Position numbers and translations under genes: made by a program | NCBI GenBank assembly: GCA_003116975.1 | Contig: BGKB01000046.1 | Location: 363,315 to 427,314, forward strand | Source: Aurantiochytrium sp. KH105 | Lineage: Eukaryota; Sar; Bigyra; Thraustochytrida; Thraustochytriidae | Direction: 5' to 3' | DNA: 64,000 bases | In this document: positions 1-9,141 of the stretch, in pieces | How positions within the stretch are numbered: position 1 is the stretch's first letter | How the letters are laid out: each line of letters starts with the position of its first letter | The notes under the pieces: model-generated | What the model was told of the DNA's origin: nothing | The model's input: only the letters and a program-made list of their open reading frames with translations | Databases searched by the model: none

Positions 1-786
1 GGCGCCGCAGCCGCAGGTGGCGAGGCAGGTGATGCGTCGACGCGGAGGCCAGGCGCAGGCAGAGCGAGAAGGGAGAAGCTGGCCGAGGTGGGTTGGGCGT
101 TTGGCAGGGGGAGCGATGGGAGAAAAGCGGAAAGGAAGGGCGCTTTTGCTACGCTTGCTGGTGATCGTGGACCTTCTCTGGGAACGGGGACTTTCTCTCA
201 GCGGAGGAAGGGAAGGAGAGCCCAGAGCGGCCTGGCTGGTGAGGTGACGGTTGTCTACAGCTGGCTGGCCTCGGACTCGCAGAAGCCAAGAGGAGCGATG
301 GTCTGAGCGTGGCATGCAAGCAAGCCAAGCGATGATCTCGAACAAGTGCGTGCAAGTTGCATTGATAGTTGTGATTTCCTCGTTTCGCATTTTCTGTCGT
401 TTCCCCCGGATGGTTATAGAGATCGGTGACGTGACCTCGCTGGCTGACTGACACTGATGGTTGTCCGTTCACAGCTTTGCTCGCCACAATAATGCCGCTT
501 TCCGCCAGTGGCGAGGCCCAAGCCGAGCCTCTTTTTCTTCGCTAGGCCTACTGTTTTGCAATCTCCTCTTTGTCTCTTCAAAAAAAAAAAAACTATTCTC
601 CGAGCTCGTCCAAGCTGGTGCAAATCTGCACGCCTGGTGCAGCGCGGTCGCGCATACGGGGTGAACTGGAGCCTGCTCGCGAGCGACGAACGAGCGAGAG
701 ACAAATTGCGCGCTCGCTCCTGCTTGCGCCCCCGTTCCTGAATCTCGCGCAGAGCGTACGGCAAAAGAAAGGAGGGGTGAACCGAG
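1..786. other. Upstream non-coding region of the PH-like gene
   Basis: I see no convincing gene here. Open frames on both strands are short, overlapping and of biased composition. An A-tract lies near 581-593. The last 100 bases lead into the ATG at 787 and are presumably the promoter and leader of the PH-like gene, but no clear TATA box is visible. Confidence 0.5.
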
Positions 787-2523
787 ATGCACAACACCGG
801 AGGAGGATACAGCAACGCGCCGTCGTCAGGCTATGGCGGTGCAAACGGAGCGAGCTACGGTGCGCAGACGTACGGATCGGCGTACGGAGGTCCCGGTGCG
901 CAGCCGCCTTCCGCTCAAACATACTCTGGCGCGCCGCAAGCTTCTTGGCAGGCTCCAGAGTCGTCCTACTCCACCTCGTCCTCGAGCAACGCTTATTCGT
1001 CCTCGCCTCCTGGTCAGCAACAGCAGCCCTTTACATATCAGCAAGACTCACTTGGCAACCCATCGCCTGCGCTACCGCAAGGTTCGCAGTACGGGTCAAC
1101 GAGCTCTTCCTTTGCTGGCCCGAACTACCCTGGGTCCTCAACGTCGTCGGGCTATCATGGGTCAAGCATGAGCAGCGGGTACATTAATCCGCAGCAGAAC
1201 TCTGGCTACGCTGCGCCATCGAGCTACGGGTCTTCCTTTACATCGGCGCAAGGTCCATCCTCAATGTCGTCGCCGCCACTGGGCCCGCCGTTGTCATCTT
1301 CATCTTCGTCCATGCAAGGCTTTGACGCCTCGTCCTCGTCGTACACCCCGGCGTACACCGGATACGCATCGAGCCCCGGACTGGGCCCCCAGCAATCGGG
1401 CCCGCAGACCATGTATCAACAGGCGCATCAGCCTCCGCCACAGCCTGTGAGCCGAGACATTCTTGCGAGTTTCGACCCCCTTGGGGCCGGAACTGGGTCT
1501 TCTGAAGAGGTCTCGCTGTCGAGCATCATTGGCAGACTGAACAGGCTTGCGCAACGGGGCGTCCTGAGTCAAGGAGAATACTCAGCATTGCAAGTCCTCA
1601 CAGCACATGACGCGCGACGAGTCCAAAACGCGCTCAACAAGCTCGAGCATTTTGATGACCGCAGTGACGTGACAACAATTGCATATAGTTATGACAACAT
1701 GACGGCAAGGCGCGCCGCGGAACAGAGCAAACGAGAGCAGACCGCTTTTCAGCAAAGGGCCTCGGCCCGCGCGACTGCGGCGTCGCTCGCAGAGCAGGAG
1801 AAGCAGCGCCGCGAAGCAGCCCTTGCGGCAACAAAGGCCAAGAAAGATCTCGGCATCGAATCGGACGAGGAGTCAGACACCATGAGCGCCGCAGGGGAAG
1901 CCTTCGAGACAGAAACTATTGTCGACAGCGACGAGGAGCGCCGCCAAGACAAGATGACAGCCTCTCGTATGCAAGCGCGCATTGATGCCGAAAACGCTCT
2001 CAAGTCCGCCCCCCATCCTTGTGCTGGTGGCTTCAAGGATAGCATTCCCTCGACCTTTGTATTCACAGGCGATGAACTTCTTGGCACAATTCTCGTCCGC
2101 GTTTCCAAGAAAAAATTCTTTCGCAAGTGGAAGCCCATGTTTTTCCGACTCACGACCACGAGTGTGCGCTTATACGAAAACAATGCCGAGTACGAGAGCG
2201 GGAGCGCCGCTTCTCTCGTTTTCCCCTTGCATCCTTGCATGTCTATCGACAAGCCCGCTCTCAAACGTACATATTCCATGGCCGACGAGACTGAACATGT
2301 GTTTTTCACCACCTTCAAGGAGAACATTCTCGATGGCATTAGCGAATTTGAGATGCCCAACAAGTACTCGAATCGCCGTCGGAATCGCAGACTCTGCAAG
2401 TTTGGTTCCACTGTGACGACAGAAATTTCTGCATTTGCGCATGCGCTGCACGGTGTCATTCTTCGTCGACGCAAGGAGCGATCGCTCGGCAGGGCGAGCG
2501 CTAACGCCGGTCGCTATTCTTAA
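787..2523 (+). CDS. Low-complexity N-terminus plus C-terminal PH-like domain protein
   Basis: 578 residues from an ATG at 787 to TAA. Residues 1 to about 220 are rich in Ser, Gln, Gly, Pro and Tyr and look disordered. A short conserved-looking helical segment follows (about 235-290, ISRLNRLAQ-like), then an Ala/Glu/Lys/Gln-rich coiled coil (about 310-355) and an acidic stretch with SDEE. Residues about 425-560 resemble a pleckstrin-homology fold: an opening basic strand (KKKFFRKWKPMFFRL), then a RLYEN strand, ending in an amphipathic helix (EISAFAHALHGVI). PH domains bind phosphoinositides or proteins, so a membrane-proximal adaptor is an inference. The gene is convergent with AP-4 mu. No intron is needed. 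Function unknown beyond the PH-like fold; other beta-sandwich folds are possible. Confidence 0.8.
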   Translation: MHNTGGGYSNAPSSGYGGANGASYGAQTYGSAYGGPGAQPPSAQTYSGAPQASWQAPESSYSTSSSSNAYSSSPPGQQQQPFTYQQDSLGNPSPALPQGSQYGSTSSSFAGPNYPGSSTSSGYHGSSMSSGYINPQQNSGYAAPSSYGSSFTSAQGPSSMSSPPLGPPLSSSSSSMQGFDASSSSYTPAYTGYASSPGLGPQQSGPQTMYQQAHQPPPQPVSRDILASFDPLGAGTGSSEEVSLSSIIGRLNRLAQRGVLSQGEYSALQVLTAHDARRVQNALNKLEHFDDRSDVTTIAYSYDNMTARRAAEQSKREQTAFQQRASARATAASLAEQEKQRREAALAATKAKKDLGIESDEESDTMSAAGEAFETETIVDSDEERRQDKMTASRMQARIDAENALKSAPHPCAGGFKDSIPSTFVFTGDELLGTILVRVSKKKFFRKWKPMFFRLTTTSVRLYENNAEYESGSAASLVFPLHPCMSIDKPALKRTYSMADETEHVFFTTFKENILDGISEFEMPNKYSNRRRNRRLCKFGSTVTTEISAFAHALHGVILRRRKERSLGRASANAGRYS

Positions 2524-2915
2524 AAGTGCCATGTTCCGAGTCATACTTGCTTTGCAGAAAGAAAATCGAAGTGTTTGAGGCTACGACCAGGACTCCTGCA
2601 GCCGCCGCGACATTCCATCTAGCTAACGAAGGAGCTTTCTTTCCTTTTTCAGCAATAAGAGTGCGGGCAGCCTTGTTGCCTTCTTTGTGTGTTTGGTTCT
2701 TGTTCGCCTTGTTTGTTTTCTTGGAGAAGGAAAGCATGCAAGTCGCATCAACAAGCCTTCAATTGCGGAAAGAATCGAGGCCTTTCCACCGATACATGAC
2801 TCGAAACACTTAAGGATGCGCGATGCGCACGCTCAACGAAAAAGACCAAAAGAAAATCAAAGCTCAACAGCATCAAGTAGGCAGAAAAGAAGTAAAGCAA
2901 ATCAATCAAGCAACG
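2524..2915. other. Convergent intergenic spacer
   Basis: About 390 bases between two convergent genes. It should hold both 3' untranslated regions. It is A/T-richer than the flanking coding DNA; I see no gene or strong structure. Confidence 0.5.
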
Positions 2916-4268
2916 CTAATTTGTCGAGAATCTGCTGACGTAGCTGGCGCTCTGCGAGACATAGCGCACCCATCGATGGGGGTTGTACGTCCGGTGCTGC
3001 TCAACAATCCGAAGATACTTGACCTGGAGCTGAGATGCGTTAAACATGGGGATCTCGAAAGAAAGCGAAATGGGTCCAATTTCGCGCCGGATCGCTGGCG
3101 ACATTGGCTCCTTGAGGTCGACCTTTGCGCGCAGCGTGTGCTCAGCGCCACCTTGAAACTTTTTAATCGTCCAAACCACCTTGTGGTCCTTGGCGCGATA
3201 CTCGGCCGTCTGCCCTGCTGCAGCTGCGCCCGAGTCGAGACGGCTGCTAACGCCATTAGAACGCGCAGGGACCGGCATCGTGGCCTGCACATTAACGCCA
3301 AAATTGTTCTGCGGAAGATCTGCTCGGATCTTGACGACAATTTCGATTTGTGTCGGCGAGTTCTCCTCGACGTGAGGGTATATCCGAAATGGCGCTACAA
3401 AGTCGCTGGTGATGCGGTAGTTCATGAGCACGAACTCGCCATCTGGCGGCACGAAGTTGAGCAGCCGCATGGACTCAAAGTCGTCCAGGCGCACGCACTC
3501 GTGAAAGTTACAATCGTCAAGAACAACCGAGCCGCCATAGTTGGCCGCCTCGCTTCCTTTTCCGACAACGAGATCCTCATTGAGCGCAAGGCGGAGCGGA
3601 GGATTTCCTGAAAGGTAGCTCTTCATGACGATGCTGCCATCAATATGCGAGCTCAGCGTGTACCCGTTGCCGTTGAAGAGCATGGTGAGACGTTCGAGTA
3701 TGTCGACAAAGATTTCGTTGCGCTGCTGACCAGACTTGGCGGCCAGAGTGACGGGCTTGTACACTGAAGAGGACGGCGTGGTTTTCTGGTTCATTGTGGG
3801 CATCTTGAAGGAATTCGCCTGCTTGATCATGTCGACCATGACCGGCTCGTTATGGACGTGCACCTTGAGCTGCTCCGTGGATGAGACCATGGGGTAGCCA
3901 TAGTCGAGAACTTCGTCGAGGAGCTCGTAAATGAGGACAAAATTCTTGCGGATGGCCTCCTCCGACAGCACGCCGCAGTAGTCCTTGAAAAGCTTGGCCA
4001 GACGGGCGAGGAGCTCGAGGGCAAAATTTGGCGAGACATTGTATTTGGTCGTGCACACAAAGTAGAGCCCGCTTTGCTTGATGAAGATGTAGTTCACGCC
4101 GTCAATGTTGAAGCACGGCGGGGCCTCGCTGCCGCCGTCACCCTTCCAGAACTTGACGCTGTGAAAGAAGACCTCCGCGGTGCCCTTGTCCACGTCGCTC
4201 CTAAAGTTTCGACTAATGATCGTGTCGCCGCGTGGCGACAAAATGTAGAACTGGCTCACGGAGAACAT
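2916..4268 (-). CDS. AP4M1: AP-4 adaptor complex subunit mu
   Basis: 450 residues starting at the ATG at 4268 (MFSVSQFYILSPRGD). A longer frame reaches 4316 but adds only a basic, non-conserved extension. The N-terminal ~145 residues are a longin-like adaptin domain: SQFYILSPRGD, EVFFHSVKFW, APPCFNIDGVNY and NFVLIYELLDEVLDYGYP all follow the AP mu pattern, and the FFxxVKFW/APPxFNxDGVNY wording is that of AP-4 rather than AP-1 or AP-2. Residues ~180-450 are the mu-homology domain that binds cargo tyrosine motifs, closing with the typical WVRYVSQSxSYVSR end. AP-4 sorts cargo at the trans-Golgi network without clathrin. Its presence implies the other AP-4 subunits elsewhere. Complete and intronless. 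Confidence 0.93.
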   Translation of the reverse strand: MFSVSQFYILSPRGDTIISRNFRSDVDKGTAEVFFHSVKFWKGDGGSEAPPCFNIDGVNYIFIKQSGLYFVCTTKYNVSPNFALELLARLAKLFKDYCGVLSEEAIRKNFVLIYELLDEVLDYGYPMVSSTEQLKVHVHNEPVMVDMIKQANSFKMPTMNQKTTPSSSVYKPVTLAAKSGQQRNEIFVDILERLTMLFNGNGYTLSSHIDGSIVMKSYLSGNPPLRLALNEDLVVGKGSEAANYGGSVVLDDCNFHECVRLDDFESMRLLNFVPPDGEFVLMNYRITSDFVAPFRIYPHVEENSPTQIEIVVKIRADLPQNNFGVNVQATMPVPARSNGVSSRLDSGAAAAGQTAEYRAKDHKVVWTIKKFQGGAEHTLRAKVDLKEPMSPAIRREIGPISLSFEIPMFNASQLQVKYLRIVEQHRTYNPHRWVRYVSQSASYVSRFSTN

Positions 4269-5220
4269 TTCTCTGGCCGTGTGTCGGCGCCCCCGCCGCC
4301 CCACCGCTCGTGCCACGCCGCGAGGCCCCGCTCGCTCGCGCGCGCGCCCGCTCCCGACCTTCGTAGGCTGCGCCTCTCTGCCCGGCCGTGTATCTTCTCC
4401 GTTGCTCGCCTTCCCCGCGTTCCCCGCGCTCCGAGTCCTCCAAGGTTGACTCTCGCGATGATGGAAACGATGCTGGCAAGGATGCCGATCGATGCTGGAA
4501 AGGATGCCAACGTTGGGAAGGATAGGATAAAGCTATGGAAAAAGGATACATCGATGCTAGAAAGCATGTCTTGCGACGCCCACATCGACCTCGCGTCAAG
4601 GGAAAATCGTTTGCTCCGCTCCGGGTGAGATTACGAGGGAAGGGCGCCAGAGGAAGTCCTTTAAAATCGTACGTGACGCATTTATGTCTGTCTCTCGGGG
4701 CGCATTTCAAGCTACAACGCCCTTTTGGAGTCGTGCATAGAATACTGACGAGTCTCGGTGTCAACCAGCCAGACCTTTCCTTCTCCATGCTTACCTTTGC
4801 AACTAGATGCCAAGTTGAAAATTCTCCGCAACGCTCGTGGACCGCGAGGCGAGAACACATCTTCTTCTTTAAAGTAGTAATGCAAACATGGTTCGGCTGT
4901 CAAGATGTCCTTACTTAGCAAGAAGTTCAACGCGCATCATCATATTAGATACCTCATGGCCACGAGAGCACATACTTTTGCGCCACTCGTGCATCTTCGG
5001 TTCTTGCCTTCTGCCTACTACGACTGCTTGTTCATGCAAGGCATGAACCATCGTCATCCTCTCCGAAGCGCAATTTTTAATTTATGGCTACAGCTCAAGG
5101 CCAGGGTTTCGGTGGATGTGTGCAATTTGAGCACAATGAACTGAGAATTAAAAGACTTTGCATGTTTTCGTGAAGGAAGCCAGGTTGGTAGGTCCTGTAA
5201 GCCTGTCACTGCGCAAGTAA

Positions 5221-5298
5221 TGCAATGCAATGCAATGCAATGCAATGCAATGCAATGCAATGCAATGCAATGCAATGCAATGCAATGCAATGCAATGC
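5221..5298. repeat. (TGCAA)15 microsatellite
   Basis: Fifteen perfect TGCAA units from 5221 to 5295, followed by a partial TGC. The pentamer creates open frames on both strands (repeating Cys-Asn-Ala-Met-Gln or Cys-Ile-Ala-Leu-His), which are artefacts. It is intergenic. Confidence 0.97.
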
Positions 5299-6128
5299 TT
5301 CCGAAGAAGTTTCGCGACAACGTCACTCAAACATTGAGCTTGCTTGATCCATGCAAGTTCGCAAATGCCGTTCCAGAAAGTCCTTGTCAAATTTTGCTAG
5401 CGCTCTCGATCACTATATATTTCTTCTAGATCCTAGGTCCTAGGGCTCATGCGACCAAAAACTGTAGAAAATTGGTCCCAAGGAGAACGGTGCGCCTTTG
5501 TTCAGAAAAATAACCTTCAACTCGCCGGTGACATGTTCTTGACCCCCTCCTCCCAAGTGCTCAGACTCTCTGCGTCAGCGCGCACATTCCATTAGAAAAG
5601 AAAAACTTTCCGATTGATTCCTTGCGTGCGGCGCAAGTCTTACAACGTAACCGCTACCGGCAGCGATGAACAACATCTCGGTCGTCACCACTCGCTATCG
5701 ACGCGGCACTAACCCAGCAAGCAAGCCAAAGCAAGCATGTTAGGGACCTTCGGCGCCGATCGGACGGAGCTCTGTTCCCCGAGTTCCCGTCGTAGTTTTC
5801 TCCGCAGCCCTACTGGACTCCGTGTATCCCCCCCGCGAACTACGTCCCCTCTTCACACGCCTCATCCCGCGCGAAGCGCTTGGTAGTTTCGGGGGCCAGG
5901 AAGCGTGTCTCTGCACCTGCGCCGTCCACTGCAGTGCGTCCCTTCAGACGAGACAGAATGCCGGGGTCTTAGTGGGGAGAAAGAAAGAGCAGGCAGCGAA
6001 TTCGCAAGCTGAGCGAGACCTGGGTCTGGTGGCAACCGCACGACTACTGTCTCTGCTTTTGAAGACAGACACCAGGCCGGATACGCGCAAGAGACCCGGT
6101 CGGGACGGGGCCCGCGCATGGCGGGGTG

Positions 6129-6332
6129 CGCATAGGCGACTTGCGGCGGCGGAAAGTGCAGTGTGCGCGCGACCGGTTTCCACTTGCGCGCGCGCGCTGC
6201 AAGTGCGGAATGGCGGCGCTGCGCAGACGCAGGCGGCTGCAGAGGGCGGACGCAAGTGCGGGCGCGGGCGGCTGCAAGTGGGTTATGCGGCGCGCGCAAG
6301 TGCCGCGGGCGGCGCCGCAAGTGCGCTATCGC
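6129..6332. promoter_or_regulatory. Phased ACTTGCG-motif array upstream of SDHA
   Basis: Contains three strong copies of a 17-bp composite motif (CGCATAGGCGACTTGCG at 6129-6145 on +, and reverse-strand copies at 6273-6289 and 6316-6332), plus a weaker copy at 6198-6214. CAAGT cores start at 6253, 6275, 6297 and 6318, i.e. every 21-22 bp; forward ACTTG cores sit at 6139 and 6182, 43 bp apart. The array ends about 210 bp before the SDHA ATG, consistent with an upstream activating region. That it binds a factor is inference. Confidence 0.65.
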
Positions 6333-6543
6333 GCCGCGACCGGAGCGCCGAGCTGCGCAGCGCCGCGCGGCCCTTTCGACTTTCAAAACAGATCCTTGCG
6401 CGACGGCGAGCACGCGGACAGCGCGAGCGCGAGCGGAGAGGCGGCGGCGGAGTTGCCGGCGCAGGCAGAGAGGCAGGCACGCAGACGCGCAGCGAGCGCG
6501 AAGGGACGAGGTCCGGCGCGGAGAGTAGAGCGAGAAGCACGGG

Positions 6544-8424
6544 ATGATGATGCGGCAGGCAGGCCTCCGCGCGTCGCGGCCGAGCGCCGCGGCGCGCCGC
6601 GTCGCCGCGCGTGGCTTGAGCAGCAAGACCACGGGCGAGTACACGGTGGTGGACCACGAGTTCGACGTGGTGGTGGTCGGCGCCGGTGGTGCCGGTCTCC
6701 GCGCCGCCATGGGCGCTGCCGAGCAAGGCTTCAAGACGGCTTGCGTCACCAAGCTCTTCCCCACGCGTAGCCACACTGTCGCCGCCCAGGGTGGCATTAA
6801 CGCCGCCCTCGGCAACATCACCGAGGACGACTGGCGCTGGCACGCGTACGATACCGTCAAGGGTGCTGACTGGCTCGGTGACCAGGATGCCATCGCCTAC
6901 ATGGCGCGCGAGGCCCCCAAGGCCGTCCTCGAGCTCGAGGCCTTTGGTCTCCCCTTTTCCCGTACCGAGGAGGGCAAGATCTACCAGCGCGCCTTTGGCG
7001 GCCAGTCCCTTGAGTTTGGCAAGGGCGGCCAGGCCTACCGCTGCGCCTGCGCTGCTGACCGCACCGGTCACTCGCTGCTCCATACTCTTTACGGTCGCTC
7101 GCTCGCCTTCGACACCTCGTTCTTTGTCGAGTACTTTGCCCTCGATCTCATCATGGACTCCCAGGGCGAGTGCAAGGGTATCATCGCCATGAACATGGAG
7201 GACGGCACACTTCACCGCTTTGCTGCCCAGGCCACTGTCCTTGCTACCGGCGGCTACGGTCGTGCCTACTTCTCGGCCACCTCGGCCCACACCTGCACTG
7301 GTGATGGTGGCGCCATGGCGCTCCGTGCCGGTCTCCCTATTGAGGACCCCGAGTTCGTCCAGTTCCACCCCACCGGTATCTACGGTGCGGGCTGCCTCAT
7401 CACTGAGGGCTGCCGTGGCGAGGGCGGTATCCTCCGCAACAGCGAGGGTGAGCGCTTCATGGAGCGCTACGCCCCGAGCGCCAAGGATCTTGCGTCTCGC
7501 GATGTCGTGAGCCGCTCCATGACCATGGAGATCCGTGAGGGCCGCGGTGTTGGCCCGGAGAAGGACCACGTCTACCTTCACCTCGACCACCTTCCCGCCG
7601 ACCTCCTTGCCGAGCGTCTCCCGGGTATCTCGGAGACGGCCAAGATTTTTGCCGGCGTCGACGTCACCAAGGAGCCCATCCCGGTCATTCCCACCGTGCA
7701 CTACAACATGGGTGGTATCCAGACCCTTCACACCGGCCAGGTCGTCAACCCGATCAAGGATGACCCGGACCGCGTTGTCCCCGGCCTCTACGCCGCTGGC
7801 GAGGCTGCTTGCGCCTCCGTCCACGGTGCCAACCGCCTCGGTGCCAACAGTCTTCTTGATATTGTCGTCTTTGGCCGCGCCTGCGCCAACCACATTGGCG
7901 AGACCCTCAAGCCCTCCAAGAAGGTCGAGCTCCCGGCTGGCGCTGGCGAGGACTCGATCGCCAACCTCGACAAGATCCGCAACGCCAACGGCTCCACGCC
8001 CACCGCCGACCTCCGTCTCCGTCTCCAGAAGACCATGCAGAACCACGCCGCTGTCTTCCGCACCAACGAGGTTCTCGCCGAGGGTGTCGTCAAGGTCGAC
8101 GAGGTTGTCCAGGAGTTCTCCGACATCAAGGTCACCGACCGCTCTCTCATCTGGAACTCGGATGTCATCGAAACCCTCGAGCTCCAGAACCTTTTGGGCA
8201 ACGCCGCCTGCACGATGCACGCTGCCGAGGCCCGCAAGGAGAGCCGTGGTGCCCATGCCCACGAGGACTACCCGGACCGCAACGACAAGGAATGGATGAA
8301 GCACACCATCACCCACTTCGACACCGAGACCGGCAAGGTCAAGGTCTCGTACCGTCCCACCCATCAGCACATGCTCCCTGGCGAGGACCTCGAGCCCTTC
8401 CCACCCCAGAAGCGCGTGTACTAA
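6544..8424 (+). CDS. SDHA: Succinate dehydrogenase flavoprotein subunit, mitochondrial
   Basis: 626 residues; ATG at 6544 (three consecutive ATG codons), TAA at 8422. The first ~35 residues are Arg/Ala/Ser-rich without acidic residues, a mitochondrial presequence. [15 protein letters not shown] (about 41-55) is the FAD-binding dinucleotide fold. SHTVAAQGG carries the His (residue 77) that bears covalent 8-alpha-histidyl [24 protein letters not shown] and [12 protein letters not shown] contain the dicarboxylate-binding and catalytic Arg region, and [21 protein letters not shown] the second FAD contact. The end, PFPPQKRVY, matches the eukaryotic family. It oxidises succinate to fumarate in complex II and the TCA cycle at the inner membrane. 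Length is normal. Third codon positions are overwhelmingly G or C, indicating high expression. The antisense strand is therefore open for hundreds of codons, but only as a shadow. Confidence 0.98.
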   Translation: MMMRQAGLRASRPSAAARRVAARGLSSKTTGEYTVVDHEFDVVVVGAGGAGLRAAMGAAEQGFKTACVTKLFPTRSHTVAAQGGINAALGNITEDDWRWHAYDTVKGADWLGDQDAIAYMAREAPKAVLELEAFGLPFSRTEEGKIYQRAFGGQSLEFGKGGQAYRCACAADRTGHSLLHTLYGRSLAFDTSFFVEYFALDLIMDSQGECKGIIAMNMEDGTLHRFAAQATVLATGGYGRAYFSATSAHTCTGDGGAMALRAGLPIEDPEFVQFHPTGIYGAGCLITEGCRGEGGILRNSEGERFMERYAPSAKDLASRDVVSRSMTMEIREGRGVGPEKDHVYLHLDHLPADLLAERLPGISETAKIFAGVDVTKEPIPVIPTVHYNMGGIQTLHTGQVVNPIKDDPDRVVPGLYAAGEAACASVHGANRLGANSLLDIVVFGRACANHIGETLKPSKKVELPAGAGEDSIANLDKIRNANGSTPTADLRLRLQKTMQNHAAVFRTNEVLAEGVVKVDEVVQEFSDIKVTDRSLIWNSDVIETLELQNLLGNAACTMHAAEARKESRGAHAHEDYPDRNDKEWMKHTITHFDTETGKVKVSYRPTHQHMLPGEDLEPFPPQKRVY

Positions 8425-8613
8425 ATTTAGTAAGATTTTTACCGTCCCGTTCCTCCAATTCCTTGCTTCCGTCTTGTCGTGTTTTGTAGGCCTTCACCTA
8501 TTCGTGCGTTTTGCACAATCGCGGTTGCGGCCCGTGTGAGCGCGTGCCGCACATGCCACCCTCCCCTCCCGCGCCGCTTGTGTTTGCCTGGCCCCGTGTC
8601 GCGTTGTGGGCTG

Positions 8614-8728
8614 GTGACATGTTTTCAAGCGTGACACGTTTGCGGAGTGTTGACGCCGGCGCACAATCAGGTCACCGCAACAATCGTGTCACGCTCGAAA
8701 ACATGTGACACGCTCGAAAACATGTCAC
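8614..8728. repeat. Inverted and direct 25-bp repeats upstream of helicase gene
   Basis: One arm at 8614-8638 (GTGACATGTTTTCAAGCGTG and five more bases) recurs as its reverse complement at 8685-8709 (two mismatches) and again at 8704-8728 (three mismatches). The two rightward copies overlap with a 19-bp period sharing CACGCTCGAAAACATGT. The structure could be an operator-like binding site or the remnant of a terminal inverted repeat; no matching repeat is seen downstream of the gene. Confidence 0.9.
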
Positions 8729-8740
8729 GGTCAGCAAGGC

Positions 8741-8785
8741 AGGCGAGCGCCGCGCAGCACGAGAAGGCGAGCGGCGCGCAGCACG
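8741..8785. repeat. Tandem 21-bp GC-rich repeat, period 24
   Basis: AGGCGAGCGCCGCGCAGCAC at 8741 recurs at 8765 with one change. It lies between the inverted repeats and the TATA box of the helicase-like gene. Confidence 0.8.
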
Positions 8786-8930
8786 GGCATGCGAGTTGGT
8801 CAGACGCACCTGCCTAGCCCGTCCGGACCATGCGCAGCCGTCCGGCGTCCACCTACTTTTCCTCTTTTCACTTGAGCGCTCTCGCCAGCTCCTACTCCTT
8901 TCGCTCGCGCTCTCAGACCGCTCTAAAACC

Positions 8931-8937
8931 TATATAA
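8931..8937 (+). promoter_or_regulatory. TATA box of the helicase-like gene
   Basis: TATATAA, about 205 bp before the ATG at 9142. Few genes in this window have so clear a TATA element. A start site near 8960-8970 is inferred from usual TATA spacing. Confidence 0.55.
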
Positions 8938-9141
8938 TCGCTAGGAGGTCCTACCACACCTTAGTGAAGGCAAAGAAGAGGAGGGCCGCGCGACGGGCCC
9001 GGGGATCAGCAAATCCGCAACTCCAAGCAAAACCCAAACGTAGAAAGCAAGCACCACCTGTCTTCTCAAGCATCCGCAAGCAACACCGCAAGCAATACCG
9101 CGAGTAATACCGCAAGCGCAAGCAACACCCAAGGGAGCAAG

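Larger units (their letters stand above)
4269..6543. other. Divergent intergenic region between AP4M1 and SDHA
   Basis: 2.3 kb with no supportable gene. The first ~170 bases upstream of AP4M1 are GC-rich promoter-like DNA; 4450-5800 is mixed-composition spacer holding the TGCAA microsatellite; 5900-6540 is very GC-rich and carries the ACTTGCG motif array. Long frames on the SDHA-proximal part (both strands) are rich in Arg/Ala and reflect high GC rather than coding. Confidence 0.55.
8425..9141. other. Promoter region and leader of the Z1-like helicase gene
   Basis: Contains the SDHA 3' region, then the 25-bp inverted/direct repeats (8614-8728), a tandem 21-bp GC-rich repeat (8741-8785), a TATA box and a leader with imperfect GCAAGCAAYACC-type repeats (about 9065-9130) just before the ATG. 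No gene is seen. Confidence 0.6.

Noticed and set aside
5862-6893. 343-codon antisense frame before SDHA
   Set aside because: Arg/Ala/Ser-rich translation of GC-rich DNA covering the motif array and SDHA start.
6283-8370. 695-codon open frame antisense to SDHA
   Set aside because: It exists because SDHA has almost exclusively G/C third positions. Its translation is Gly/Val/Asp/Leu-rich with no motif.
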